The translations under genes and the position numbers were made by a program. A stretch of DNA of 64,000 bases from NCBI RefSeq assembly GCF_000473325.1, contig NZ_AXBI01000019.1, positions 62,001-126,000 on the forward strand, written 5' to 3'. Under the pieces are notes generated by a model. It was not told where the DNA came from. It ran no database searches and was given only the letters and a program-made list of their open reading frames with translations. How positions within the stretch are numbered: the stretch's first letter is position 1; every line of letters starts with the position of its first letter. Positions 10,339 through 18,365 of this stretch are shown piece after piece. Origin of the DNA: Leisingera caerulea DSM 24564 (GTDB lineage Bacteria > Pseudomonadota > Alphaproteobacteria > Rhodobacterales > Rhodobacteraceae).

Positions 10339-11790
10339 TCAGCCTTTCAGCGAGATCGCGATGTTCTTGGTGCGCACGTAGTTATACAGCGCCTCCAATC
10401 CCTTCTCGCGGCCAAAGCCGGATTTGCCGACACCGCCGAAGGGGGTGGAGATACCGCCTGCAAACCATTCGTTCACAAACACCTGCCCCGCCCGCAGACG
10501 GTTCGCCACCCGGTGCGCCCGCGCCAGATCGCGGGTGAAGACACCGGCCACCAGCCCGAATTCGGTGCCGTTTGCCATCGCGATCGCCTCCGCCTCGGTA
10601 TCAAAAGGCGTGAAGCAGGTGACGGGGCCAAAGATTTCCTCCTGCGCCACGCGGGCCGCCGGGTCCACATCCGCCAGAATTGTCGGCGCCATGAAATACC
10701 CCTCCCGCTCCAGCCGGGCCCCGCCGGAGGCCGCACGCGCGCCGCTTTGGCGGGCGGTCGCGGTCAGGGTTTCAACGCCGTCCAGCTGGCGGGCAGAGAT
10801 CACCGGGGTCAGGCCGGGGTTTTCCAGCCCGTGGCCGACGCTGAGGCCATTTGCCAGCGCGGCGGCGCGCTCCACCGCTTCGTCATAGATCGAGCGGTGC
10901 ACCAGCACCCGCGACATGGCGGAGCAGACCTGACCCGCGTTGTAGAAAATGCCGCTTTGCAGGGAGGACATCAGCGTGTCCAGATTGGCGTCCTCAAAGG
11001 CCACCGCGGCGGATTTGCCGCCCAGTTCCATCAGCGCGGGCGTCACCGGATTGGCGGCGGCACGCAGGATGGCCTGGCCGGTCGGGACCGATCCGGTGAA
11101 GACGATCTGATCCACCGCCGGGCTTTCCACCAGACGCGCGCCGAGTTCAGAGCCGATGCCGTTCAGGATTGAGACCGCCCCGGCAGGCACCTCGGCGCGT
11201 TCCAGCGCCACGCCCAGCATCGCCAGCGCCATCGGGTCCAGCTCCGGCGACTTGATAATCACCGAATTGCCCGCCGCCATCGCAGGCGCCAGCGACCGCG
11301 CCGCAATCGACACCGGGAAGTTCCACGGCACGATCTGGGCAGAGACGCCGTAAGGCTCATAGACCGTAAAATCAGCGTAATCGGGGCCGAGCGGGATCGA
11401 CTTCCCCTCGATCTTGTCAGCCATGCCGCCGTAGTATTCGAAATACTGCGCGGCCTCTTCAAACTCGTCGTGCGCCGCGCTGAGGCTCTTACCGCTTTCC
11501 CGGCACAAGAGCTCTGCGCCCTCATCGGCGATACCGCGGATTTCTGCCGCGATACGCTGCATCAGCTGGCCGCGTTTGGACGGCTGCATCCCGGCCAGAT
11601 CGCCGCGGTCAAAACTGGCGCGGGCAGCTTCCAGTGCGCGGGCCAGGCTTTCCTCACCCGCCAGCGCGCAGTCCGCCACATGGCGGCCACTGCCGGGGTC
11701 TTCGACGGCTATGCGCGCACCGCCGTCGCCTTCTACCCATCCGCCGGCCAGGAAGTTCCTGGCCAGCCCGTCTTGCAGGAAAGAACTCAT
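10339..11790 (-). CDS. NAD(P)-dependent aldehyde dehydrogenase
   Basis: This 483-residue ALDH-superfamily enzyme has the motifs IVPWNFPVS, LELGG-like MELGGKSA with the general-base Glu, GQVCSAMSR with the catalytic Cys, and EEIFGPV. Its closest feel is to betaine-aldehyde/5-carboxymethyl-2-hydroxymuconate semialdehyde dehydrogenases, but substrate cannot be read directly. Its start overlaps the Rieske oxygenase stop by 4 bp. A Rieske N-demethylase or monooxygenase releases an aldehyde, so a coupled aldehyde dehydrogenase fits. Confidence 0.9.
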   Translation of the reverse strand: MSSFLQDGLARNFLAGGWVEGDGGARIAVEDPGSGRHVADCALAGEESLARALEAARASFDRGDLAGMQPSKRGQLMQRIAAEIRGIADEGAELLCRESGKSLSAAHDEFEEAAQYFEYYGGMADKIEGKSIPLGPDYADFTVYEPYGVSAQIVPWNFPVSIAARSLAPAMAAGNSVIIKSPELDPMALAMLGVALERAEVPAGAVSILNGIGSELGARLVESPAVDQIVFTGSVPTGQAILRAAANPVTPALMELGGKSAAVAFEDANLDTLMSSLQSGIFYNAGQVCSAMSRVLVHRSIYDEAVERAAALANGLSVGHGLENPGLTPVISARQLDGVETLTATARQSGARAASGGARLEREGYFMAPTILADVDPAARVAQEEIFGPVTCFTPFDTEAEAIAMANGTEFGLVAGVFTRDLARAHRVANRLRAGQVFVNEWFAGGISTPFGGVGKSGFGREKGLEALYNYVRTKNIAISLKG

Positions 11791-12941
11791 GCCTCGCGGC
11801 CCTTGGTCACCTGATCAGCCACCCAGGCGTGGAAGTTATGGGTCGGCCCGTCCATCGCCGGTGAGAACCGGCCGCCGTCAAACAGCTCGCCGTGGCGGCC
11901 CTTCTGCATGCCCTCGACAACAAAGACGTCTTCCTCGAACACGGTCTTCCACAGTTTCGCATTTTCATCGCGAAGCTGCTCCAGTTCCGGCGTATCGTCG
12001 GAGGACTTGGAGTAATACAGCTCGATGTGCTCGACGGTGTTTTCGGTATCGACCGGCTCCAGGATGATCGCAAACGCGTGGTCGCGCTGCACACCCAGCA
12101 GGACGTTGGGGTAGACAGCCACATATTCGCCGCCCTCGTCCCACTTGCTGCTCAGGCCCTCGAAATCCGGGAATACCTCGCCGTTTTCGCCCTTCAGCTG
12201 GCGGTAGACCAGGGTGCCCTGGCCGGAGTAGTGGCCCGGCACCTCGATGTTGTAATGGTCTTCCAGCCGGGAATAGCTGTTCAGGCCCGGGTGCACCCAC
12301 GGCAGGTGATAGCTCTCGCAGTAGTTCTCGACCGCCAGTTTCCAGTTGGTCTTCACTTCCAGCTTGAAGCCGGAGCCCTCGCCGCCGTGATGCAACGGCG
12401 TCTCAAACTCCTTCCAGCGCTCCAGCAGGCCGGCGTGTGCCTCCTCAAACTCCGGCGCGGAGCCGTCAACGTTCACGAACACCACATCACGCCAGACATA
12501 GGAGCGGATGCGCACCAGGCCCAGCTCGTCCAGCTTGATGTCTTCATGCTTGTTGTTGCCGGGGCCGCCGACATGCGGGGTGGAGACCAGTCGGCCATCC
12601 AGGCCATAGCACCAGCTGTGATAGGCGCAGCGGATGGCGCCGCGGATCTTGCCGGGTTTCTCGACCAGGATCATACCACGGTGGCGGCAGGTGTTCTGAA
12701 ACACACCGATCTCGCCGGTCTTGTCGCGCACGATCAGCAGCGGCATGCCCAAGAAATCCACCGGCTTGGCATAGCCCGGTTCCGGCACGTCCTTGCCAAA
12801 GCCGATGCCGGACCAGTTTTTGAACAGAACCGAGCGTTTCTCTTCGGCAAAGACGGCGGGGTCGATGTAATGGGCGTTCGGCAGGCCGTTTGCGACATTG
12901 ACCGGAGCCATCACCGGGGCAAGCGTGTCATGCTTGTTCAT
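11787..12941 (-). CDS. Rieske non-heme iron oxygenase, alpha subunit (quaternary-amine type)
   Basis: This 384-residue oxygenase component has a Rieske [2Fe-2S] site Cys85-x-His87 and Cys105-x2-His108, and mononuclear iron ligands in NYCESYHLPWVH (His212, His217). The bridging position is Glu209, not the Asp of aromatic ring hydroxylases. Glu occurs there in carnitine monooxygenase and related quaternary-amine oxygenases, so an N-methylated substrate is likely. I chose ATG 12941 because GGAGAG precedes it; a longer frame runs upstream without such a site. No reductase gene lies nearby. It is the first gene of the unit, and a motif shared with the lysR promoter lies just upstream. Confidence 0.85.
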   Translation of the reverse strand: MNKHDTLAPVMAPVNVANGLPNAHYIDPAVFAEEKRSVLFKNWSGIGFGKDVPEPGYAKPVDFLGMPLLIVRDKTGEIGVFQNTCRHRGMILVEKPGKIRGAIRCAYHSWCYGLDGRLVSTPHVGGPGNNKHEDIKLDELGLVRIRSYVWRDVVFVNVDGSAPEFEEAHAGLLERWKEFETPLHHGGEGSGFKLEVKTNWKLAVENYCESYHLPWVHPGLNSYSRLEDHYNIEVPGHYSGQGTLVYRQLKGENGEVFPDFEGLSSKWDEGGEYVAVYPNVLLGVQRDHAFAIILEPVDTENTVEHIELYYSKSSDDTPELEQLRDENAKLWKTVFEEDVFVVEGMQKGRHGELFDGGRFSPAMDGPTHNFHAWVADQVTKGREA

Positions 12942-13009
12942 CTGGGTCTCTCCAAACCTGGGAAAAGATGTGCGCGTTTTGCGCCATTGAAGGCAGAGAG
13001 GGGATTCAC

Positions 13010-13023
13010 TCAATATCAGGAAA
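13010..13023. promoter_or_regulatory. Candidate regulator site upstream of the Rieske operon (copy 1)
   Basis: TCAATATCAGGAAA lies about 70 bp upstream of the Rieske gene start. A one-mismatch copy (TCAATATGAGGAAA) lies at 13994-14007 upstream of the adjacent lysR gene. Two near-identical A/T-rich 14-mers in the two promoters of one regulator-operon pair suggest a binding site of that LysR protein. This is inference. Confidence 0.45.
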
Positions 13024-13036
13024 TTTCGCGCTGGGA

Positions 13037-13951
13037 TTAGCTGGATTCATCCGAGCTTCGATTGACCTCGTCAATCACCCAATTGCGAAGCAATCGGGCG
13101 GATTCCGACAATTCCGTGTCCGGGCGGCCGACCAGATGGAACCCGTGCGGCGCCGCCAGCACATGCGGGCCGATCGGCACCAGCTGGCCGGTTGTCAGCA
13201 GCGGGTTCAGCAGCCGCTGCCAGCCCAGCACCAGCCCGACCCCGTCCTGCGCCGCCTGCAGCGCCACCGCATAGTTGTTGACCCGCACGCCCGGCGCAAT
13301 GGGGCCGCCATACCCCAGCTGCTGGAACCAGTCCGCCCAGGTGGTCCAGCTCCTGTCGTCGGACTCCAGGTGCAGCAGCCGCTGCTGCGCCAGTTCCTCC
13401 AGCGGGCAGCCAGTGAGTTTCCCGGCCAGTTCGGCATTGCCGACCGGCACCAGATGGTCGCGGTACAGCTCGGTCTGTTCCAGCCGGTTATCCCGCTCGC
13501 GCCCGTAGCGGATATAGAAATCCACATCCGGCATGCTGCGCAGCGGCCGGTCGTTGACGATCTGGTTGACGTTCACATCCGGGTGCTTGCGCCAGAACCG
13601 CACCACCGAGGGCGACAGCCACAGCGAGGCGACAGCGGAGGTGGAACCGATAGTCACCGTATCGCCGGTCTGGCGGTCGCGGATGGTCTTGAGGCTGAGG
13701 GAGATCTTGGAAAACGACGAGGCCAGGGTTTCAAACAGCGCCTCGCCCTCCTCGGTCAGCTCCACGCCCCGGTGCTTGCGCTGAAACAGCGGCGCCTGCA
13801 GTTCGGCCTCCAGCGCCTTGACCTGATGGCTGACCGCGCCGGGGGTCACCGACAGCTCCTGCGCCGCGTTCTTAAAGCTCAGATGCCGCGCCGCGGCCTC
13901 AAACGCAGCCAAGGTGGTGAGCGGCGGCAGGTTGTAGTGGCGGCGGGACAT
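13037..13951 (-). CDS. LysR-family transcriptional regulator (GcvA-like)
   Basis: This 304-residue protein has an N-terminal winged helix-turn-helix (LAAFEAAARHLSFKNAAQELSVTPGAVSHQVKALE) and a substrate-binding effector domain with the GcvA-like strand VTIGSTSAVASLWL. It lies upstream of the Rieske operon on the same strand, 95 bp away, and is the most probable regulator of it. The effector is unknown. Its own upstream region carries the second copy of the shared 14-mer, so autoregulation is likely. Confidence 0.92.
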   Translation of the reverse strand: MSRRHYNLPPLTTLAAFEAAARHLSFKNAAQELSVTPGAVSHQVKALEAELQAPLFQRKHRGVELTEEGEALFETLASSFSKISLSLKTIRDRQTGDTVTIGSTSAVASLWLSPSVVRFWRKHPDVNVNQIVNDRPLRSMPDVDFYIRYGRERDNRLEQTELYRDHLVPVGNAELAGKLTGCPLEELAQQRLLHLESDDRSWTTWADWFQQLGYGGPIAPGVRVNNYAVALQAAQDGVGLVLGWQRLLNPLLTTGQLVPIGPHVLAAPHGFHLVGRPDTELSESARLLRNWVIDEVNRSSDESS

Positions 13952-13993
13952 CTGCGGCTCCTGGCCTGGGGGCTGGGATGAAAGGGCTTCATT

Positions 13994-14007
13994 TCAATAT
14001 GAGGAAA
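13994..14007. promoter_or_regulatory. Candidate regulator site upstream of lysR (copy 2)
   Basis: TCAATATGAGGAAA is 43 bp upstream of the lysR start and matches 13 of 14 positions of the motif before the Rieske gene. See that entry for the reasoning. Confidence 0.45.
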
Positions 14008-14061
14008 ACATCTTTGAAGGCCAGACCGGAAATTTCAGGCGGGTGCCGGTTTCCGGCTGTC

Positions 14062-15012
14062 TCACCCGATCCGCCCGCGCTGCAGCATCGGCGTCACGTT
14101 GAAGGCCGCCTTGTAAACCCGCGAGAAATGCCCCGGGCTGTCAAAACCGCAGGACAGTGCCACCTCGGTGACCGAGGCCTCAGTCTGGATCAGCAGGTTG
14201 CGGGCACGCTCCAGCCGCATCTCCATCGAGTATTTCTTGGGTGAGGTGTTGAGATACTTGCCGAACAGCCGCTCCAGCTGTCGGGTGGAAATGCCGATCT
14301 CCTCTGCAATGCGGGCGGGGGAAATGGGATCGCTTATGTGGTCGTGCATCATCTGGATCGCGCGGGCCAGATGGGCGTTGCGCATTCCGTTGCGCGATTG
14401 CAGCGAGACGCGCTGCTCGGCGGTGGCATTGCGCACCGCGTTATAGACCATCTGGTCGGCCACCGCGACCGCCAGGTCATAGCCGTGCATCCTCTCGATC
14501 AAGTGCAGCATCAGATCCGCCGTGGCGGTGCCGCCAGAGGCGGTCACATGCTTTTCATCCGCCACAAACACACTGCGCACCAGGTTCACTTCCGGGAAGG
14601 CCTCCATGAAGCTGTCGTGGTATTCCCAGTGGATCGCGGCCTGCATGCCGTCCAGGAACCCGGCCTCTGCCAGCACCCAGGCACCGGAGCACAGCGCGCC
14701 GACCGCAACGCCGCGCGCCTTCTCCCGGCGCAGCGCCGCCAGCAAGGGTTTGGTCACATGCTTGCGCATATGGATGCCCGACAGCGCAAACAGCCGGTCG
14801 CACTTCGGGATCGCATCGAAACCATAATGCACCAGCGTCACCGATCCGTTGGAGCAGGTCGCTGTCTCGCCGTTCTCCGATCCGAACGACCAGTCATAAA
14901 GATCCCGACCGCTGACCAGATTGGCGATCCTCAGCGGCTCCACCGCGCAGGAAAAGGCGAGGTGGGAGAATTCCTCCACCAGCAGAAAGGCAAAATGCTG
15001 GGTTTTGGTCAT
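14062..15012 (-). CDS. GlxA/GbdR-type AraC-family transcriptional regulator
   Basis: This 316-residue protein joins an N-terminal DJ-1/PfpI-like domain (residues about 5-170, nucleophile-elbow region GALCSGAWVLAEAG) to a C-terminal AraC double helix-turn-helix (residues about 215-312, RIAEEIGISTRQLERLFGKY and VALSCGFDSPGHFSRVYKAAF). This architecture is shared by GbdR and CdhR, which control betaine and carnitine catabolism genes. That fits the neighbouring Rieske oxygenase cluster, although the target is not proven. It is divergent from the GntR gene. Confidence 0.9.
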   Translation of the reverse strand: MTKTQHFAFLLVEEFSHLAFSCAVEPLRIANLVSGRDLYDWSFGSENGETATCSNGSVTLVHYGFDAIPKCDRLFALSGIHMRKHVTKPLLAALRREKARGVAVGALCSGAWVLAEAGFLDGMQAAIHWEYHDSFMEAFPEVNLVRSVFVADEKHVTASGGTATADLMLHLIERMHGYDLAVAVADQMVYNAVRNATAEQRVSLQSRNGMRNAHLARAIQMMHDHISDPISPARIAEEIGISTRQLERLFGKYLNTSPKKYSMEMRLERARNLLIQTEASVTEVALSCGFDSPGHFSRVYKAAFNVTPMLQRGRIG

Positions 15013-15144
15013 GGGTCAACCGCCTGACAAGAAACGCTGGGCGGGCCTGGCTGCACTGCCCTTGCAGCCCGGACAGGCTAGGCCCCCTGCCCCGCCTGCC
15101 GCAAGCCGCGAAGCGCCCGCTGATTGCACACACCATATTTTTCC

Positions 15145-15154
15145 TGTGTACACA
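15145..15154. promoter_or_regulatory. TGTGTACACA palindrome in the gntR/AraC divergent region
   Basis: The perfect 10-bp palindrome TGTGTACACA sits in an A/T-rich stretch 73 bp upstream of the gntR start. FCD-type GntR regulators commonly bind GT-N(0-2)-AC centred palindromes of this kind, so autoregulation by the adjacent GntR protein is plausible. It is in the only A/T-rich part of 15013-15226. Confidence 0.45.
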
Positions 15155-15226
15155 ATATGTATTTTTATGTCATAGAACCCGCGAACCCAAGAATCCCGCT
15201 CCGCAGCAACGGCAGGAGAGAAGCCC

Positions 15227-15937
15227 ATGAAAGACGCCTCAAAGAACCGGAAGGCTGCGCTCTACAGCGGCCTGAAGACCGCGATCATGACGCTGGAGCT
15301 GCGCCCCGGCGCCGATCTGGATGAGGCGAAACTCTCTGAGGAGTCGGGCCTGTCGCGCACCCCGCTGCGCGAGGTGCTGCGCCAGCTGGCGGGCGAAGGC
15401 TATGTGGATCTGCGGGAAAACCGCGGTGCGCGGGTCAGCGAGATGTCGCACATGACCCTGCGCGATTTCTTCCTGGCGGCGCCGATGATCTATGGCGCGG
15501 TGATGCAACTGGCAGCCAAACACGCCACGCCCGCGCAGATCGCGGCGCTGAAAGAGGCGCAGGAAGCCTTCAAGTCCGCCCTGCGCACCGGCTCCAGCGC
15601 CGACCGGGCCATGGCCAACAACCGTTTTCACGAGATCACCGGCGAAATGGCGGACAACATCTATCTGCTGCCGTCCTTTCAGCGGCTGCTGATCGACCAT
15701 GCCCGCATCGGCATGACCTTCTACCGCCCTCAGGACGCCCGGATGGCGGAAAACCTGGATGAGGCCAGCGCCCAGCACGACGCCATCATCGCCGCCATCG
15801 AAGCGGGCGACGCGGCGGCGGCGGGGCAGCTGGCAATCGACCATTGGAACCTGTCACGCGACCAGATCGAGCTGTTCGTCATGCCCGCCGGGCTTGACGT
15901 GCCGCTGGGGACGGTGGCGCGCAAAACCCCTGCATGA
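15227..15937 (+). CDS. GntR-family transcriptional regulator, FCD subfamily
   Basis: This 236-residue protein has a winged helix (LDEAKLSEESGLSRTPLREVLRQL) followed by an all-helical FCD ligand domain whose His residues (NRFHEI, then HDAII and DHW) normally bind a metal and carboxylate ligand. AGGAGA precedes the ATG. It is 7 bp from the DapA-like gene and reads in the same direction, so it likely regulates the lyase/ALDH/oxidase operon and itself. The effector is probably the pathway substrate, which is unknown. Confidence 0.92.
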   Translation: MKDASKNRKAALYSGLKTAIMTLELRPGADLDEAKLSEESGLSRTPLREVLRQLAGEGYVDLRENRGARVSEMSHMTLRDFFLAAPMIYGAVMQLAAKHATPAQIAALKEAQEAFKSALRTGSSADRAMANNRFHEITGEMADNIYLLPSFQRLLIDHARIGMTFYRPQDARMAENLDEASAQHDAIIAAIEAGDAAAAGQLAIDHWNLSRDQIELFVMPAGLDVPLGTVARKTPA

Positions 15938-15944
15938 GGACGAG

Positions 15945-16862
15945 ATGACCCCAATATTCCGGTTCGAGGGGATATACACCCCTGTGGTGACGCCGCATTT
16001 CGAGGACGGCAGCGTCAATTGGGACGCGCTGGCCGATGTCATCGAATACCTGATCGGCGCCGGCGTGCATGGCCTGATCTCTGGCGGCTCGACGGGCGAG
16101 AACTATGCCCAGACCGTGGAAGAGCGCATCGCCCTCGCCCGCTTCACCCATGACCGGCTCAAGGGCCGCCTGCCGCTGGTGGTGGGCACCGGCGCGATGC
16201 TGACCAGCGATTCCATCGCGCTGGCGACCGGCGCCAAGAAGATCGGCGCCGATGCGATCCTCTTGGCCTCCCCGCCCTACTCGGTGCCGACCGACCGCGA
16301 AAACGCATTGAATGCGCTGGCCATCGACAAGGCGGCGGATTTGCCGGTGATGCTGTATAACTACCCGCACCGCACCGGCACCATGATGGGCGAGGAGTTT
16401 CTCGACCGGGTCGGCCGTTCCCGGAACTTCTGCGGCATCAAGGAAAGCTCCGGCGATATCAACCGCGTGCATCTGCTGGCCCGCGATTATCCCCACATCC
16501 AGCTGGGCTGCGGCATGGATGATCAGGCGCTGGAATTCTTTGCCTGGGGCGCGCCCTTCTGGGTTTGCGGCGGCTCCAACTTCCTGCCCCGCGAGCACGT
16601 CGCGCTCTACAATGCCTGCGTGATCGAAGGCAACTTCGCCAAGGGCCGCCGCATCATGTCAGCGATGATGCCCCTGATGCGAGTCCTCGAACAGGGCGGC
16701 AAGTTCATCCAGACCATCAAGCACGGCGTCACCATGAACGGCATCGCAGCCGGCGCCATGCGTGCGCCGCTGAAAGGCCTGAACAAGGACGACAAACGCG
16801 CACTGGAACAGGTCGTGCGGGTGCTGAAACAGAAAATCGCAGATATCGAGGCGGAGGGTTAA
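15945..16862 (+). CDS. DapA-superfamily (dihydrodipicolinate synthase-like) lyase or deaminase
   Basis: This 305-residue class I aldolase-fold enzyme has Schiff-base Lys166 (GIKESSGD), Tyr138 in MLYNYP and the GGSTGE carboxylate loop (residues 47-52), so a 2-keto acid or imine substrate is expected. Lysine biosynthesis is unlikely given its neighbours: GntR, an aldehyde dehydrogenase and an FAD oxidase. Members of this family include 1-pyrroline-4-hydroxy-2-carboxylate deaminase and keto-deoxy-sugar acid lyases. With a downstream semialdehyde dehydrogenase and FAD oxidase the hydroxyproline deaminase option is attractive but unproven. The start at ATG 15945 follows GAGGACGAG. Confidence 0.85.
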   Translation: MTPIFRFEGIYTPVVTPHFEDGSVNWDALADVIEYLIGAGVHGLISGGSTGENYAQTVEERIALARFTHDRLKGRLPLVVGTGAMLTSDSIALATGAKKIGADAILLASPPYSVPTDRENALNALAIDKAADLPVMLYNYPHRTGTMMGEEFLDRVGRSRNFCGIKESSGDINRVHLLARDYPHIQLGCGMDDQALEFFAWGAPFWVCGGSNFLPREHVALYNACVIEGNFAKGRRIMSAMMPLMRVLEQGGKFIQTIKHGVTMNGIAAGAMRAPLKGLNKDDKRALEQVVRVLKQKIADIEAEG

Positions 16863-16865
16863 GGA

Positions 16866-18365
16866 ATGACTTTGCTTACTCAGGACGAATACAAATCCAT
16901 CGCCGCCAATCTGGACCTGCCCACCGGTGCGTTCATTGATGGCAAGTTCTGCCCGGCGGCCTCTGGCAAGACATTTGAGACCGTGAACCCGGCCACCGGT
17001 GAGAAGCTGGCGGATATCGCCGCCTGCGGTGCCGAGGACGTGGATGTCGCGGTCGAAAAGGCGCGCGAAGCCTTCGACGACGGCCGCTGGTCCCGCCTGC
17101 ACCCGTCCGCGCGCAAGGATGCGCTGATCCGGCTCGCCAAGCTGATGACCCGCAATGCCCGCGAACTGGCGGTGATGGAGAGCCTCGACAGCGGCAAGAC
17201 CATCTATGACTGCGAAACCGTCGACGTGCCGGAGACCATCCATTGCCTGAAATGGCACGCCGAGGCGATCGACAAGATCTATGATCAGGTCTCCCCCGCC
17301 TCCGACGATCACATCGCCATGGTGGTGCGTGAACCCATCGGCGTGGTCGGCCTGGTGCTGCCGTGGAATTTCCCGCTTTTGATGCTGGCGTGGAAGATCG
17401 GCCCGGCGCTGGCCGCAGGCTGCTCCGTTGTGGTGAAACCCGCCGCCGAGACCACCCTGACCGCGCTGCGCGTGGCCGAATTGGCGATGGAGGCGGGCCT
17501 GCCACGCGGTGTGCTGAACATCGTCCCCGGCGGCGGCGCCGAGGTCGGCGAACCCATCGGGCGGCATATGGATGTCGACATGGTCTCCTTCACCGGCTCC
17601 ACCGTGACCGGCAAGAAATTCCTCAGCTACTCCGCAGAAAGCAATGCCAAGGAAGTGGTGCTGGAGATGGGTGGCAAAAATCCTGCCATCGTCATGGATG
17701 ATGCCGAAAACCTGGACCGCGTTGCCGCGCATGTGGTGAACGGCGCCTTCTGGAACATGGGCGAGAACTGCTCCGCCTCCTCCCGCCTGATCGTGCACAA
17801 GGACGTCAAGGCAGAGCTGCTGGAGCGCATCGCCCATCACGCCAAGCAGTGGAACGTGGGCGACCCGCTGGACCCGGAAACCCGTATGGGCGCGCTGGTG
17901 TCACGGGCGCATTTCGACAAGGTCTGCAGTTATCTGGAGCAGGCGGACAACGTGGTGCTGGGCGGCAAGGCCCATGACGGCGCCTTTGTCGAGGCCACCG
18001 TGGTCGAGGTACCCGGCAATGACGCGGTGCTGGCGCGCGAGGAGATCTTCGGCCCCGTCCTGTCGGTGATTGAGGTCACCGGCTTTGACGAGGCGATCCG
18101 TATCGCCAATGACACCGATTACGGCCTCTGCGCTTCGATCTTCACCGCCAACGTCAAACACGCCATCCGCGGCGCCCGGGCGATCCGGGCGGGCACCGTG
18201 ACCGTGAACAGCTTTGGCGAGGGCGACATCTCCACCCCCTTCGGCGGCTATAAGCAGTCGGGTTTCGGCGGCCGCGACAACTCCGTGCATGCCCACGACC
18301 AGTACACCCAGCTGAAAACCATCTGGATCGACCTGGCCGACGACGCAGACGAGGCCGTGGATTGA
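16866..18365 (+). CDS. Aldehyde dehydrogenase, PuuC/gamma-glutamyl-aminobutyraldehyde type
   Basis: This 499-residue ALDH has LVLPWNFPLLML, VLEMGGKNPAIV, GENCSASSRL with the catalytic Cys, and EEIFGPVLSV. The ISTPFGGYKQSGFGGRD ending resembles PuuC and related aminoaldehyde dehydrogenases. It lies 3 bp after the DapA-like gene and overlaps the FAD oxidase start by 4 bp, so oxidation of an amine by the oxidase and of the resulting aldehyde by this enzyme is a reasonable pairing. Exact substrate not readable. Confidence 0.9.
   Translation: MTLLTQDEYKSIAANLDLPTGAFIDGKFCPAASGKTFETVNPATGEKLADIAACGAEDVDVAVEKAREAFDDGRWSRLHPSARKDALIRLAKLMTRNARELAVMESLDSGKTIYDCETVDVPETIHCLKWHAEAIDKIYDQVSPASDDHIAMVVREPIGVVGLVLPWNFPLLMLAWKIGPALAAGCSVVVKPAAETTLTALRVAELAMEAGLPRGVLNIVPGGGAEVGEPIGRHMDVDMVSFTGSTVTGKKFLSYSAESNAKEVVLEMGGKNPAIVMDDAENLDRVAAHVVNGAFWNMGENCSASSRLIVHKDVKAELLERIAHHAKQWNVGDPLDPETRMGALVSRAHFDKVCSYLEQADNVVLGGKAHDGAFVEATVVEVPGNDAVLAREEIFGPVLSVIEVTGFDEAIRIANDTDYGLCASIFTANVKHAIRGARAIRAGTVTVNSFGEGDISTPFGGYKQSGFGGRDNSVHAHDQYTQLKTIWIDLADDADEAVD

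Noticed and set aside
11787..12941. Aromatic ring-hydroxylating dioxygenase
   Set aside because: The bridging residue is Glu instead of Asp, and there is no beta subunit or ferredoxin gene; the quaternary-amine type fits better.
15945..16862. dapA of lysine biosynthesis
   Set aside because: Its operon neighbours are catabolic (GntR, aldehyde dehydrogenase, oxidase).
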